Source of the DNA: Bursaphelenchus xylophilus
Lineage: Eukaryota; Nematoda; Chromadorea; Rhabditida; Aphelenchoididae
Direction of reading: 5' to 3'
Length of the DNA: 64,000 bases
NCBI GenBank assembly: GCA_904066235.2
Contig: CAJFCV020000001.1
Location: 9,796,001-9,860,000 of the forward strand
Below the pieces are notes generated by a model. The model was given only the letters and a program-made list of their open reading frames with translations, was not told where the DNA came from and did not search any database. Positions 49,165-60,242 of this stretch are shown here, piece after piece; position 1 is the stretch's first letter; each line of letters begins with the position of its first letter. The translations under genes and the position numbers were made by a program.

Positions 49165-51761
49165 TTACACCGGGGATTGGAGATTTAATACCTTGGCACA
49201 ATGCTTTTGAGGTATCGCGAAGGGAGAGTTGTTCTTGGCTGGAGATTTTCTTGGTAGATTCAACGACGTAAGCGAGGGCAAAGTCGAGTTCAGAGAGGCG
49301 CCAGCTGCTTGTCGATATACTTCATCAAGTCGTGTTCGATCATAACTTGGATTCTGATTACCTTTCGGTCGACTCAAAGCCTTGACTTCATTGATCGATT
49401 GGGCCAATGGAAGGGGTTTCGGCTTAAAAATACAAAGTTACAGTAAGCCAAAAAAAAATCATTACAGTAATATTTAAAAATTCAAAAATAGTCAAAGTCA
49501 TCACTTACCGTAGCCCTCCTCTCCTCCTGAATCGTTTCCATCCTTCTTCGTGGATCCGCTCTCCAATATGGAGAGTCCAATTCAGTTGATGGAATGACTT
49601 GACCAATAATTGGGGACGAATTCATCAGGTCACAAAAATCCATAGACAAACCCGCATTGAAGCGGCGGTTCCTACCGCTTGGGGACTTCAAATTTTCAAC
49701 CGAGTCATCCTCAATTGGGGTGTTGGCGGGAGACTTTGTGGACTCTGGGCTGCTCTTTTCATTTGACCCTTGAGCTAAAATTGGAAAAAATCACAAAACA
49801 ATACCCATCCAATTGCCATCACATCCTTGTCAACCTACGAGAGACAGTGCTTGTGGCCGTAGTATATCCAGTTTCATCCGATTCCTCAACCACATCGCTC
49901 CATTCACTTGACTCTCCCTGTATTTCTTCCTTTTCCTCCAGGTTCTTACGCAATGTTGCTGTATAATCCTCGGAGGACTCGTCTTCCTCATCGTATACCA
50001 ATCTATGCTTCTTATCCACGGGTTTCGATCCTTGAGGGGCGGCTTCAGCGATATAATGGACCACTCCGGCCAATGTTTTCGGCTTCACTGTGATCTGGAA
50101 ATTAGAAACTGATCAATTACAAAAAAAAATTCAAAAATTTGGCAAAGCCCTCACCCTTTTCGGGCTTCGTTCAGTTTCCCTTTCCAGTAAAACATCTTTC
50201 CGATGAGATTTTGTTGGAAATTTATCAACAAGGTGAGACTCGGCAATCCTATTCACCATGCCAGCAACTAACTCAGGACGCACCTTAATCTAAAACATAA
50301 GACCCAACCTCATAAAAACGGCAACAACACCTATCTCTTAAAAATTTACCGTCTTGAACTTTCCCTTCTTTTCTTCATTGACCATTACAACATCCTTTCT
50401 CTCCGGTCGTGGAGGTTGTTTGCTGTTAGCAGCAATCGCATTTACATACCCAGCCAGAGTTTTGGGCTTGACCTTGATCTACAACATGCAACATTGCGAA
50501 ATATTCCAACTTCTATTACCGCACCTTTTTCTTCGCTTTCTCGACTTCTTCTTCCACATCATACAAAGTAGTTGATTCAGTTGCATCCTCCCTTGCCCTA
50601 TATGAACCATCGTCGTCCTCAACCTTCTTCTCCCTTCTCTTCTCAGGACTTGACTTCTTTTTTGGCTTCTTTACTTTTGGATAAGCATCAATTTCATCCC
50701 CTTCTTGCGTTTTATCGACTACCGGGGAAACTCTTTTCTTCTTATGACTCTCTCGTTTCGATTTCTCTTTGTTCTTCAGTCTCCTTTGAGGTGCCACATA
50801 TTCCAACGGTTGACTTGGGGCCGAAGTATCTTGATCAGAAATGTCTGAAGTCACAGATGTTGTCGACGAAACAGTTGAAGATCCAGTCGATGTTGTCTGA
50901 AATTCATGAATGATAATGTAACCCAAGCCACAAGACAAAGGATGAAAACCAAATTACTTACACTACCAGCAGCTGAAGAACCAATCAGTAGTTTCTGTGG
51001 AGTTGGCTTTAACTTCTCTTCTCCAACAATACTATCAGTTTCTTGAACAGTAATCACAGTTACATCCTAAAAATAACAAATCAAAGTAACGCTCCTACTT
51101 ACGTTATTATCGCCACCTTCTCTCATATTTTTGAGTCTTTGTAGTCCTTGGACCTTATCCTTGGCCAAGACTATGTTTGTGATTTGCTGGCTTCGCGGAG
51201 CTTCAAAGTGGACTTGTCTTTCTATTTTATGGTAGTCTGATCCTTCTAGAGGTAACCCATCTTCCTTCTGAGGAAGTATCTCCCCGTTTTCTTTAGATTT
51301 TTTCTTTTTTAAAGCGGCTATTGTATCTTCAATCACTTTAACTTGATCAGGAGCAGAAAGGTTATGATTGCAACAGCGATGGTCGTCCGGAGCTGAAATT
51401 GGTTGAGTTAGAGAATCCACGGTAAGAAAAAAAATCCATGGAATTTCTCTTGCCTTTTGAAGGATGTTTTGAAGCCAAATTAGTCAATCGTTGTAGCAGT
51501 GCCGCCACAAGCATGTACAACTCGGCCTGACCTCGACAAATTGCCTCTTGTCTTGCCTCCTCATCCATTGCTTGTAATCGTTGACGAGTAGCATTTTTAT
51601 ACGCCTAAACTTCAACAACAATAAGCTGAACCTACCCATCTCAACAGCACCATGGCAATACAACCGCAAATACAGATGCCGACCGAAGTGAGAAAAAATA
51701 CAAAAACCATCCAAATGTAATGTCGATGCGGAATCCCATTTTGTGCGTTTATAACGTCCAT
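49165..51761 (-). CDS. Single-pass membrane protein with three exon-encoded repeats, unknown family
   Basis: About ten exons join in frame to give roughly 700 residues. A short N-terminus (MDVINAQNGIPHRHY) precedes one membrane span (IWMVFVFFLTSVGICICGCI), a helical segment and a long polar region rich in K/E/S. Three consecutive exons each begin with the same motif: IKVKPKTLAGYVNAIA, IKVRPELVAGMVNRIAE and ITVKPKTLAGVVHYIAE, all with phase-0 borders. One intron uses a GC donor (51454/51453). The stop used here (49165-49167) is reached by reading through a possible donor (gtatta) in the last exon; splicing there would instead continue in frame into the collagen exon. No known domain is recognised. 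It may be nuclear-envelope, ER or plasma-membrane located. Confidence 0.75.
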
Positions 51762-52381
51762 CGCCAAACGGGAGTTCAGAGGAAAAGGTAGAACGTCAAT
51801 GAAACAACCGATAAATAAGAAAACACAATTGCTGGGAAAGGAATCGGTTGCGGAAACCCCGATTCGACATCATGCAAATCTCTAAATAAGAATTCGGAAA
51901 AAATAATACTAATTTCATACCCATGAGAAGTTCCCAAAAAACTAAAGAATTGTTGAGTTCCTTGCCAAACCGATCTCTATTCTCAACATCTCACTAGTCA
52001 AAACGTTGTTGATGCCCTAAAAATCGATAAACACTCAATAAAAATTACCTTGAATTGCATCTACGAAGTGAGCATTCGTAGATGCATGCTGTAAATGACC
52101 GGAAAGACTCGCCTAAATCCAGTAGCCATGTCGAATTAGCTGCAACAAGATACAATTGGACAAACCTTCTCGAGAAAATATTGTTTCAAAATTCCGTCAC
52201 AATGACGCATTTTCAAGACGATCGATCACTCGAGCCGTTGACAAATTTTGTGGACTGCAAAAGAATATAACTACCGACTTAGCATTGGAAATAATTTATT
52301 TCGTATCGTCTCGGTACAAGTTGGACACAAACGTATGCCACGAACAAAATAAGTCTATAAAAATCCCGTTTTTCTTTATAC
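51762..52381. other. Intergenic region between membrane protein and CC2D1-like gene
   Basis: A minus-strand AATAAA at 52295-52300, about 80 bases past the CC2D1 stop, is its likely polyadenylation signal. The rest is the presumed promoter of the membrane-protein gene. Nothing else was recognised. Confidence 0.45.
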
Positions 52382-55196
52382 TCATTGAGTAAGCGTTGTC
52401 CAGACATGTGGCTTAAGAGTGAGCATTTTCTGTTCATTCAGAGGTTTCTGGATCCTCACCTGAAAATCATGGATTAATATCAAGTAATCAGTTTTCATTG
52501 CTCACAAATAGGCCTTACCTCAAAACTGATTTTCCCTCCCGTTTTTCGTCGTCCGATCAGTAAATCTCTGGTGTCACTAAAGCTAGCGTTCTCGTCCAAT
52601 GCATCCAGGACAATGTCCGCTTCTCCACAAGGCTTGTCCGACCTTAGGAAGCCTCCTTTTTGGTATACGAACATCTTCAGTGGGTATCTACAGAGGACTC
52701 TTTGGAGTTGTTTGGCTTTTCGATTGATTTGAAGTTGGAAAACTTCTTCAAACTCTAAAATACATCACCCAATATAGCTAGAAGTTCATTCTTCTATCCA
52801 ACCAACCCACAAAGTCTTACCAGGTTCAGTGGTTCCATAAACAATAGCCGTTTTTCCTTTTTGATGCGCTTCATGGGGAAATGGGAAGTCGTAAGAGACA
52901 AAAGTAGACGCATCCGAGTCTTTCCAGCCATCTGGTAACTTCAACGATTCTATTTTTGTTATCTTGAGTTCTAGAATGTCAGCCGGGACATCCAGATTTG
53001 CCTCCAAAACGGGTAGCCTCACTTCGGTTACCTTGAACCTAAACCAATATAAAACAAATTATTATATTCTAAAGCTGTCATAGAGACGTCAATGCAATTG
53101 CTCAAAGGGTCATTTAAACTTACGAGACAGGTCCATCGTTGCCTTGGGCAACTCGGGAGCATACTTGGAGATCAATCCGGACCTTTTGAATGAGTCGTTC
53201 GTACATCTGAACGGAGCTTGTGTTCTTTACCGCAGTAAGTTTAGTTTTCATTTTTACAGCCATTTCCAATTGTTTCTTTAGATCAGGGATCAATAAAGAA
53301 GCCGGAGACACACTAACGGCTGACATTGAAGCCGGTATTGCACTAGGTGAAGATAACCGCTGTTGATGAGCTGTTATCCGCTTGATATCGTCGTCTAATG
53401 CCTGTAACAGCTTTATGAAAACAGCCCAGAATATTGCAATGTAAAGCGGAATATTGCGTAATGAAAGAAGCACCAAGTATAATATAATCTGACTTACTTT
53501 GGCGGCTTTAAGACATTTCGATGCAGCATTAAGATCGCCATTCTGTTTATACATCAGCGCAGCCTTCTTGAACTTTTGTTGCTTTTCTACCAAGACCTTT
53601 TTCTGTTCCTCTGGGCTATCTTCGGCTGGTTGTGTTGGTTCTGGCGGGATCTGACTAGTTCTAACTGGAACTTCCTTTGGCGTTGCACTTGGGCCGGGTT
53701 GCATTTGTTGTGGTACCGGGGATGGTCGGGGAGCTGGTTGAGAAGCCGGAGCACTTGGAGTTGTCTTAGGATACTCGGACATTGGTTTAAGTGGACCAAA
53801 TCCAGGTGGAGCCGGGAGTTTGTCCGGCTCTATTGGATGTCCTCTTTGAAGGCGGACAAGCGCTTGGTTGATCTGATTACCCAACCGCTGGTTCATTTTC
53901 ATTTTGACATTCTCTCCTTTCGATTGGAAGTCCTCTGCCAGGAATTTAAATTTGGCTAACCGGGCGCGAAGCTCCTCTTCCAAGGACATTGGGCCAGTGG
54001 GGAAGGGAACCGGCTTAGCGGGAGCTTGATTCTTTCTCTAAACAATGAAGAATCAAAAAATTAAATATTAACTACCTTGTAGGGCGGAGGAGTTTTTGGG
54101 ATTCCTTCCAGATCAGCCATGGTAATATCGGTTGTATCACACATCTCCAGCGCTTGTTGAAACATTTGTACAGTCTCCGCGCATTCCGCAGCATACCCGG
54201 AGTTCCCATCTTGATGCGCGGCTAATCCATTGGCCGTAAAAGCGGCCATTCTCCTCGTGATGGTCGCTTTTGCCAGTGTTTTTGGATCCGATGGAGATGG
54301 ATCTTGCGGAGTAGATTCAGTCTTTGCATCAGACCCAGCTGGAGCTCGAGGTGGAGGAGGTGGAGGTTGAACTTGTACTGGCCCGGATGGAGGTGCGGGA
54401 TGCGAAGGGGCTGGCTTAGGAGGAGCTGGTCGAGACTTTGACTCAGCTGCCATGATGGCTGCTAACTCGGCTTCTTCATCATCTCCAGGCTCATCATCTG
54501 GCTCACTAAGCTCCAAACTAACTTGTCTTTCCTTAACTGCAGCTGCTCTTTCTTCTAAACATCAGAAATACAAAAGGTTTTAAAAGCAACTTACGTTTGG
54601 AATCTTGTTCTACCCGTCTTTGTTTATGCGAAACAGTCGGCTCTTGGACTTCATCTCCCATAAGTTCATGCAGTTCTGCCTAAAATAATAGTATTGAAGA
54701 ATTGTCAAAATATTTTGACTTTCGCAAAAACAACAACAACAAGTTGGCAAGGTGGTTTTCACGTGAACGAAGAACGTTATCACCGCCTATCTCCATTTCT
54801 TTCTTCATAATCCATAAAGGATGAGTCATGTAAAAAAAACGATTCGAAGTATACTAAATACTCCATAAAAAGTATAAACACACACCAATAAATCATCGTC
54901 GTCCACATCATCATAATCATCGACTGGTCGCTTTGATGCTTTGTTTTTGAGCTTTTTCACTGAAATTCATAAAAGTGATATAGTATTGATTGACATCGAT
55001 AATATATAAAAGTGGAACAAATATGATCATACGTCTTTGTTTTTGCAAACTCAAACGCACCTTCCAAAAGACCTAATATCCAAAAATCAAGACAAACATA
55101 ATAGATCTTACCTTTCCCACCGACCTTGTCCATGTTTAACGCAGCCAGCTGTCTTTCCAGCTCTTCCTCGTCGGAAAAGCTGCCGTCAACACCCAT
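52382..55196 (-). CDS. CC2D1 / Lethal giant discs (Lgd) family ESCRT regulator
   Basis: CC2D1/Lgd proteins bind ESCRT-III (Shrub/CHMP4) through DM14 repeats and act in endosomal sorting and Notch trafficking. About nine minus-strand exons give ~700 residues. The N-terminus is acidic and helical (MGVDGSFSDEEELERQLAAL, then DDYDDVDDDDLL). A Pro-rich stretch (PAPPKPAPSHPAPP) precedes DM14-type helices: RRMAAFTANGLAAHQDGN with QALEMC and IPKTPPPYK, ARLAKFKFLAEDFQSKGE with LPAPPGFGPL, and FKKAALMYKQNGDLNAASK. A C2 domain follows (NLDVPADILELKITKIESL, YDFPFPHEAHQKGKTAIVYG) and ends RKTGGKISFEVRIQKPL. Order and motifs match the family; human CC2D1A is longer (~950). The C. elegans counterpart is Y37H9A.3. 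Some internal exon edges were not fixed base by base. Confidence 0.92.
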
Positions 55197-55437
55197 TTTA
55201 CACGGATTTCACAACAACTTACTTGTGTGCTGACGTCTAACTTGTAAAAGAACTAAAACCCGTGAAGAACGAAAAATATTTTTATTTTTGGCACTTCGTC
55301 ATAAACTTTATTGGATTTTCGGATGAAATGTCAAAATAATATTGACTATTCAAATGACGTTGAAAACTTCTGGAATTTGAATACAGTTTTTGTGATGACG
55401 GACTGTAATCTGTGAAAACATTGATTCATCTCAGGAA

Positions 55438-55796
55438 ATGTGTCTTCGAGCCCTTTTCTCGCTGTCTGTTTTGTTATCCATGGTTTCGGCCGAAGAAATT
55501 TTGAATAAGCCTGAATGCGAGAGATGTATATCCGATCGCGATCAATTCAACAACCACCCGGAAGACTTCCGTGCTGATCTTTTACACATGTACACTGAAA
55601 ACGTGGAGCAGGTGAGAGCTTTCGTTAATCATGATTTTCTTTGTTTTAGCTCATAAAGGAGTGCCTGGATGATGAAGCGTGTAGTGACAAGAAGTACATG
55701 AGTATGCGAAAGAAGAGCAGGTTTTATCGAGATGCAATTCGGAAGGGATTCCGGATCAATGCGACTTGGGAATGCGAGCTTGATGGCCTATGTTAA
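55438..55796 (+). CDS. Small secreted cysteine-containing protein (106 residues)
   Basis: Two exons (55438-55611, 55650-55796) join at phase 0 to give 106 residues. The signal peptide is MCLRALFSLSVLLSMVSA. The mature part has six cysteines in three pairs: CERC, ECLDDEACSD, and CELDGLC at the C-terminus. A helical segment (DLLHMYTENVEQLIKECL) lies between. The family is not recognised; the helix and cysteine layout is faintly saposin-like but the spacing does not fit. It is divergent from the CC2D1-like gene, with about 240 bases between start codons, so the two may share a promoter region. Confidence 0.8.
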
Positions 55797-56097
55797 TATA
55801 ACCTGATGTGTTGTTAGGAAGTAAATCTAGTTGTCTCCTTTTTCAGTCTTACCGGCTGTGAGATCCACAAAGTTACGTAAAAGGTCATTGTTACGTAACT
55901 GTTTTGCTTTGAACTCTCGATCTGCCGCATTTTTGGCGGCTTTTGGCATTGTGTATTTGGCCGATTCCCTCTGTGTCCATCGACACCTGAGGCAAACCGA
56001 AGTCCCGTTTCGTCATTCTACTCACTTTCGGCTGTCAGGGAAGGCGGATTCCGCTTTATCTAACCTTATTTTGACCTATTTTTATATTATACTAACC

Positions 56098-56970
56098 ATG
56101 GTCTACAATATTTTTGATGGAATCTTCGAGTTTGACTGGAAGAACGGTGATTGTCGACGAATTGAAGAAGTGCAGCAGTCGGTCTTGAATGAAGTAGCCA
56201 AGCAAGTCTACGAAGAGCAACGCACTCGACTCCAGCAGTTGGCCCGTGATCCAGTGCATCAAGCCAAAGCCGTGGGATCCCAGCCCTATGCCAAGAAGAT
56301 GAACAGACAAGCAACTCCTCCATTGGTTTTGCCCGTAAAGAAGAGACGAGATTCGGTGGATTCTGGATTCAGCGAGTGCTCCAAGCCGCCTTCGCCGACC
56401 CCGATCTTGGAAGAAGCGTTGGCTGGTTGGTCAAGACCGACTTCATCATTGGCAAGTTGGACCCGACAGTCCTCTCCCATCCCGTTGGTAGCAACTCGTC
56501 CAATTCCCCTGGTTCAGCCAAGGAATAGTCGGAAACCGTTGGAAATGTTGAGCGAAGAAGAGCGCAATGTTCGTGAACAGCGCCTCCAGATCAAGGCCAA
56601 GACCTCCATGTGCCACGACTTTACCACCAAAGGCGAGTGCAAGTATGGTTCATTTTGTCGTTTCGCTCATGACAAGGAGGAGCTTCGACCGATTGAAGTG
56701 AGTTAGGTCTTATTGTTTTTTTTCTGTTTATAGGTAGACTTAGGAGGAAGCGAATTACGTAACAGTAGGTGTCGCGGTGGTTTCTTTACAATAAAATAAC
56801 CCTAATCTAATGGTAATGCTGTTTAGACTCATCCCAAATACAAAACCAAGATTTGCCGTAACTTCGTCAACCATGGTCACTGCGCCTACGGATGGAAATG
56901 CCAATTCAGACACGACGTCGCCGACACTTCCATCAACTCGTCGACCTCTTCGATCCCGTCTCTGATCTAA
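56098..56970 (+). CDS. Tandem CCCH zinc-finger RNA-binding protein (TIS11/POS-1/MEX-5 type)
   Basis: Tandem CCCH proteins bind AU-rich mRNA 3' ends; in nematodes this class (POS-1, MEX-5, OMA-1) controls maternal mRNAs in germline and embryo. Two exons (56098-56697, 56827-56970) give 247 residues. Finger 1 is [20 protein letters not shown] and finger 2 is [20 protein letters not shown], both C-x8-C-x5-C-x3-H, the second led by YKTKI as in TIS11 proteins. The intron separates the fingers. The N-terminal half is polar with a basic KKRRDS patch and Ser/Pro clusters that could be phosphorylated. An open frame continues upstream of the Met without an earlier credible start; Met 56098 has a good ACCATGG context. 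Which paralogue it matches cannot be decided. Confidence 0.9.
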
Positions 56971-57191
56971 CGTCGTATGTTTATGTTATTCTTGATTTGA
57001 AATCAATCGCCTTCAAGGTCATTTTAACGATTATTTATATTTTCTTAACTTATTTATGGCGAATATTTTATTAGTTTATGTTAACATACTATTGTTATCC
57101 CTCTTTTGTCATCTGTACCCATGTGTATAGCCATTGTATTGTTTTTATCAACCTTTTCAGCCCTTATTATTGGAGTGTGACCAAGTCATTC

Positions 57192-57197
57192 AATAAA
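57192..57197 (+). terminator. Polyadenylation signal of CCCH gene
   Basis: AATAAA 222 bases past the stop of the tandem CCCH gene, facing the minus-strand signal at 57291-57296 of the convergent RING-like gene. Confidence 0.55.
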
Positions 57198-57290
57198 TTC
57201 AATTAACGATTGCCGTTGGTTCTTTGATTTGTTCCTCATACTATAATATATTATGGAAGAGAGAAAGCAAGCCTAAAATCAATCTATTAC

Positions 57291-57296
57291 TTTATT
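57291..57296 (-). terminator. Polyadenylation signal of RING-like gene
   Basis: Minus-strand AATAAA 89 bases past the stop at 57385. Confidence 0.6.
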
Positions 57297-57384
57297 ACAA
57301 ATGTTTGCAAGATTGAAAAGTTATTAGGGGAATATACACCATTATAGATGAGATATTAAATTCTGAAATGACCGAGACTGGGTC

Positions 57385-58409
57385 TCAACAATAGTGGAAG
57401 TATGGGTAATGGAAGATGGACTTTCTTTGGCACTTCAAGCACTTGACGATGCAATTCCCTTCGCTGTAATCGAATGATCGGACCATGCATTTGGCGCAGG
57501 CAACTGCTCTCAGGCATTGGAAGCAGACCACGGGGCGACGGCACTTCTCCCTCAGGCAGATGGCACAGTCTTCGTTCGTAAAGTTGATGTGTCCCTTTTG
57601 GAATAATCTATAGATCCCATGACCAATCCCAATAAGAGCTCTTTCGTGTTGTTCAAAATGGAGGGAGTATTCAGAGGACACTGGGTAATAGCAATGATCG
57701 AAGTTCTCCATACAGTCGCAGATCCTTTTCACCAAATTCATGGCTCTTCTGTGGGTATCTGGGTCGAAGAGAGTCATGTCCGGAATGACAATTTCATGGA
57801 GACCACACTTATCCATCATCGGACGAACAATGTTACGGATCACGTTGCATTCAGTTCTGAGGTCCACGAACAAAGACGCCATGTGCTGTTTGACGCGCTC
57901 ATCGAACTCTTCGAAGGTATTCCTGCAACATCTTTATCAACTGCTTATTGGCAAAAAAATCGGACAAAAAAGCAAAACACTCACCGCGGATAGAAGTAAG
58001 TGTCCTTGTAACGATGGTCAATCTGCCAGGTGTTTTTCTCGGGATGGATAACAAAACAATCGTCGCTTCTCGAGTCATCCCAGTCGCTATCATCGCCGTC
58101 GTCTTCGAAGAGTTTCAGGAATTCAGATGCCAGCTTGTCGTCTAATTCTCCTTCCTCCTTTTCCTCAACCTTCATTTCGTCAGCCGTTGCACCTGACTCT
58201 TTCGTAGTTGGTGCACTAAGTTCAGTTTTCTTTTGTCCCGGAAGGTGAGAGACTAATCCACCCCGATATGAGCACGGCGGATCATTTTCGACATCACTGT
58301 CGCTGGAAATCTGATTTTCGAGGCTGCGTTGGGCATCACACCACTCCGAGAATTGACGGAAGGTATTTCCGACTTCTTGTCTAGGCTTGCATTGTCCCCG
58401 TCTGAACAT
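57385..58409 (-). CDS. RING-like C4C4 zinc-binding protein
   Basis: Two exons (58409-57985, 57922-57385) give 320 residues. The N-terminal half is acidic and disordered (KVEEKEEGELDDKLASEF, DDGDDSDWDDSRSDD). The second half has a helical region (LFVDLRTECNVIRNIV, LVKRICDCMENFDHCYY) and then eight cysteines: CAICLREKC, VVCFQCLRAVACAKC and CIVKCLKCQ. These look like a RING or RING-like cross-brace with Cys in place of His, so a ubiquitin ligase role is possible but unproven. Start choice: Met 58409 is the first after a strong acceptor (cttttttccag) ending at 58439. The frame is open further upstream into a hydrophobic stretch (VLKLLAVIIFLLIRWFFF) that I take to be intron or leader; if translated it would add a membrane anchor. 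Confidence 0.75.
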
Positions 58410-58900
58410 GACACAATCTGTGGCTCCGCACGCCTCTACTGGAAAAAAGAACCATCGAATCAACAAAAAAATGATAACGGCAAGAAGTTTCAGCACGAAT
58501 TTCAACGTCAAATAGGTCAAACAGAATCCGTTTAGAGATAAAGGTACTCTCGACAGATTCTCGTCAAGCTCTCTCCTCAGCCAGGACGAGATTTTTACAA
58601 GCGAAAATTACATTATTCTCCCCATAACTAAAGCACCTTGTAGCAGATCCCGTAGACAAGAAACGATAACATTGAATACGCGCAGACTGGTTGGCTATGA
58701 TCGATGCTGATCTACTCCAAAACGGCAAACAGAAATTCGTTTCCTAGCCAAAGAAAATCTTGGCGACATTTTATACGACAAGCTTTTTGAACAAAAAACG
58801 AAGCCCGCTACCGTAACCGACTTGATGGAAACTCCCGCTGGGAGATGCCCACTGTAACCCATACAATGAGAATACTAAACCGACAAGTTCTGATGACATT

Positions 58901-58906
58901 TTATTT
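58901..58906 (-). terminator. Polyadenylation signal of Cys-rich membrane protein gene
   Basis: Minus-strand AATAAA 31 bases past the stop at 58937. Confidence 0.6.
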
Positions 58907-58936
58907 ATGAAAAAAACCCTCAGTTATGATTAACGG

Positions 58937-60113
58937 TTAAAACATCCATGTCATGAGATCATTGGTCTTCTCATAGACACAAACTCCCTGTATGAATGGA
59001 AACGTTTTCTGATCATATTCAAAGGAGCAGTAGGTTGTTTCTTTTGCTGAAACTGAAAATGGTCCGTATTAATTTGATGTACATATAGCATTTACCATAC
59101 ATACAACCAATCTCAAACTTACTTCCAACTTCTTGGAACAGCTTTTTGTATTCCAAGCACTCGGGTGTCTGCGATTTTATGTTTCTATACGTTCCTATTC
59201 CGTTGCAGTATGTTTCATCGTCTGAATTAAATACAGAACCGTTTGTAGGGCTATAACGACAAATTTTAGTTAATTTTATATGCAGCATAGCGACATGGTA
59301 GGAAATGTCTTACATGGCAAGGCAAACTGTCGCATTAGCTGCAAGGTAACCGCAAGGACATCCGAAAAGTCGATTTGTAAAACAGCAATCGTATTTATGG
59401 TAATGTTGAAGTGCTCGGGATGAGATGTAGCCGGATTTATTGTTGTATTCTTCAAAATTGCTCATCTTTATGTATCCATGAAAAAAGTTCGTGCTCATTC
59501 CGCAGTTCTCGTCTGTGTCGTTAGGCTAAAAACCTTGTTTTTGATTAAGACTCCATCAAAAAGGTCGATGTTATGGAAAGGACCACAAACTTACAACAAT
59601 TGGGAAGCGGTTGCTAATACCACATGGCGTTGTATAAGAGATCGATTGGATCATGTCTTCCGAAGTCATATTTTCATATGGACAGAGCTCAATGTTGCGA
59701 ATGAGGTCGGTGAGCTAACGAGAAATGAATTTGGCATCGATTCACTTACTTCCTCAATACGAGAACCGTTCAGCTTCAAAATGTGCTCATAGTGGTACAG
59801 AAAACTCGTATGGCCCTTCACTACCCAGGGATAAAGTGCCAAGTTTGTAAATGCCATCGCCAAACACACAATGGCTATGATCTGAAGCAAAGACGGGAAT
59901 GTTTATTATAAACATAACTATTCCGATCGCAACACGTCCTTTTTATGCACCACTTACCTCTCCGTAGAGAATGAGTTCATGTCTGACTTCAGTCAGATCG
60001 ATTCCTTGACGCGGAGGCCAAACTCTTGGCCGAGGTTCGACTTGGGGTGAGAATCTTACCCTCGAACTATCCTCAAAAAAGGAGGGAGGATTAACCTGCG
60101 ATGGAGTCGACAT
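58937..60113 (-). CDS. Type II membrane protein with Cys-rich ectodomain, unknown family
   Basis: Six exons (60113-59958, 59881-59750, 59714-59595, 59525-59314, 59250-59123, 59052-58937) give 287 residues. A ~52-residue Pro/Arg-rich cytosolic segment (PRPRVWPPRQGIDL) precedes a membrane span, IIAIVCLAMAFTNLALYPWV. The ectodomain holds about a dozen cysteines, including YDCCFTNRLFGCPCGYLA, and several N-glycosylation sequons (NMT, NKS, NAT, NGS). I do not recognise the family. It begins only 130 bases after the NDUFB7 stop on the same strand, with the NDUFB7 poly(A) signal in between, which is the spacing of a nematode operon. Confidence 0.82.
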
Positions 60114-60188
60114 TCAACCAGCTTGTCAAATAAATCGAATAAAAATAATAAGGATGTCGAAAAAAGATCCATTTTTGTGTAAAATGAC

Positions 60189-60194
60189 TTTATT
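60189..60194 (-). terminator. Polyadenylation signal of NDUFB7 gene
   Basis: Minus-strand AATAAA 49 bases past the NDUFB7 stop and about 76 bases before the next gene's ATG. Confidence 0.7.
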
Positions 60195-60242
60195 TTTCCG
60201 TAGCGACATGTTTCAGTCTACCTAAAAGAATACAATGATATT

